A DNA stretch of 13,029 nt, from assembly GCA_038064135.1 (NCBI GenBank), contig JBBTTS010000016.1:1-13029 (forward strand), read 5' to 3'. Positions 12,872 through 13,029 of this stretch are shown here, in pieces. This DNA is from JBBTTS01 sp038064135 (lineage in GTDB: Bacteria; Patescibacteriota; Saccharimonadia; Saccharimonadales; OMJO01). A program made the translations under genes and the position numbers. The notes beneath the pieces were generated by a model. It was not told the origin of the DNA, searched no databases, and saw only the letters and a list, made by a program, of their open reading frames with translations. The stretch's first letter is position 1; every line of letters begins with the position of its first letter.

Positions 12872-13029
12872 ACCAATAAATAACATTGACTGAGTTTGAT
12901 GAAAGCTATCATTTCTAGCGGAGCGATTGTTGCCTCTCGCAGTTGTCCGAATTAAATGTCGAGGGTAACAACAGGCTTTATTTAAACAACGGTGATCTAT
13001 CCAGTCGTCTGTTGTAAGCTTGTAGCCTA
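12872..13029. other. Non-coding right end with mutually overlapping hairpins
   Basis: There is no supported ORF in these 158 bases. Two stems can form on one strand. Stem 1 pairs 12927-12939 with 12960-12971, about 12 pairs with one bulge and one G-U, and a 20-nt loop. Stem 2 pairs ACAACAG (12968-12974) with CTGTTGT (13009-13015). The arms overlap, so the stems exclude each other. A weak TTGACT/TATCAT promoter-like pair (12886-12891, 12907-12912; spacer 15) lies upstream. It may be a structured RNA or leader of a gene beyond the window; I do not recognise a known RNA class. Confidence 0.3.

Noticed and set aside
1..13029. CRISPR array, tRNA, rRNA, tmRNA or insertion sequence
   Set aside because: I saw no regularly spaced direct repeats, no cloverleaf with a TTCGA arm, no rRNA signature, no tmRNA ends or tag frame, and no transposase or terminal inverted repeats.

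Overview
The window looks like a compact chromosomal segment from a small-genome bacterium. I think it is from the Patescibacteria/CPR, most likely a Saccharibacteria-like lineage. This rests on the mix of genes, tight packing, very short 5' leaders and moderate-to-low GC; there is no rRNA marker, so the placement is an inference. UGA is an ordinary stop (several full-length genes end in TGA), which argues against the recoded Gracilibacteria/Absconditabacteria.

Layout. (1) 1-2100: small accessory genes: a short VOC/PhnB-like ORF at the left edge that looks truncated, a membrane-anchored PD40/TolB-like beta-propeller, a small DUF1059-like Cys protein and a DUF1801 protein. (2) 2142-3138: a DUF1861 protein of the GH130/GH43-like five-bladed propeller superfamily, behind its own promoter. 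(3) 3156-5793: a tight metal-response operon: a CsoR/RcnR-family repressor under a G-tract palindromic operator, then a membrane-anchored two-domain multicopper oxidase with a Met-rich segment, then an ArsP/UPF0718 permease. (4) 5807-6756: an ArsR-family regulator under a clear inverted-repeat operator, a CGFC glutaredoxin, and two very small Cys-rich/zinc-ribbon genes. (5) 6760-8304: smpB and an alpha/beta hydrolase, divergent from overlapping -35 elements. (6) 8301-10277: a membrane-anchored clan GH-A-like glycosidase and a GT2 glycosyltransferase, divergent and only 15 bp apart. (7) 10284-12871: a secreted or anchored thermonuclease overlapping an unrecognised 241-aa gene, divergent from an orphan ParB-like protein. 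(8) 12872-13029: non-coding, with overlapping hairpins.

How they work together. Regions 3 and 4 together form a plausible metal/thiol-stress island. The repressor would release the promoter when it binds metal, the oxidase would convert Cu(I) to Cu(II) outside the membrane with O2, the permease may move metal or a metal complex, and the adjacent ArsR-glutaredoxin-Cys protein operon would handle cytosolic thiol or metal damage. The repressor has a Cys-His-His rather than Cys-His-Cys ligand set, so the inducing metal is open. No known copper P-type ATPase is present in the window.

A recurring feature is promoter -10 boxes ending 6-9 nt before the start codon without a Shine-Dalgarno. This predicts leaderless or nearly leaderless mRNAs for at least six genes, whereas internal operon genes (the oxidase and the glutaredoxin) have strong Shine-Dalgarno sequences.
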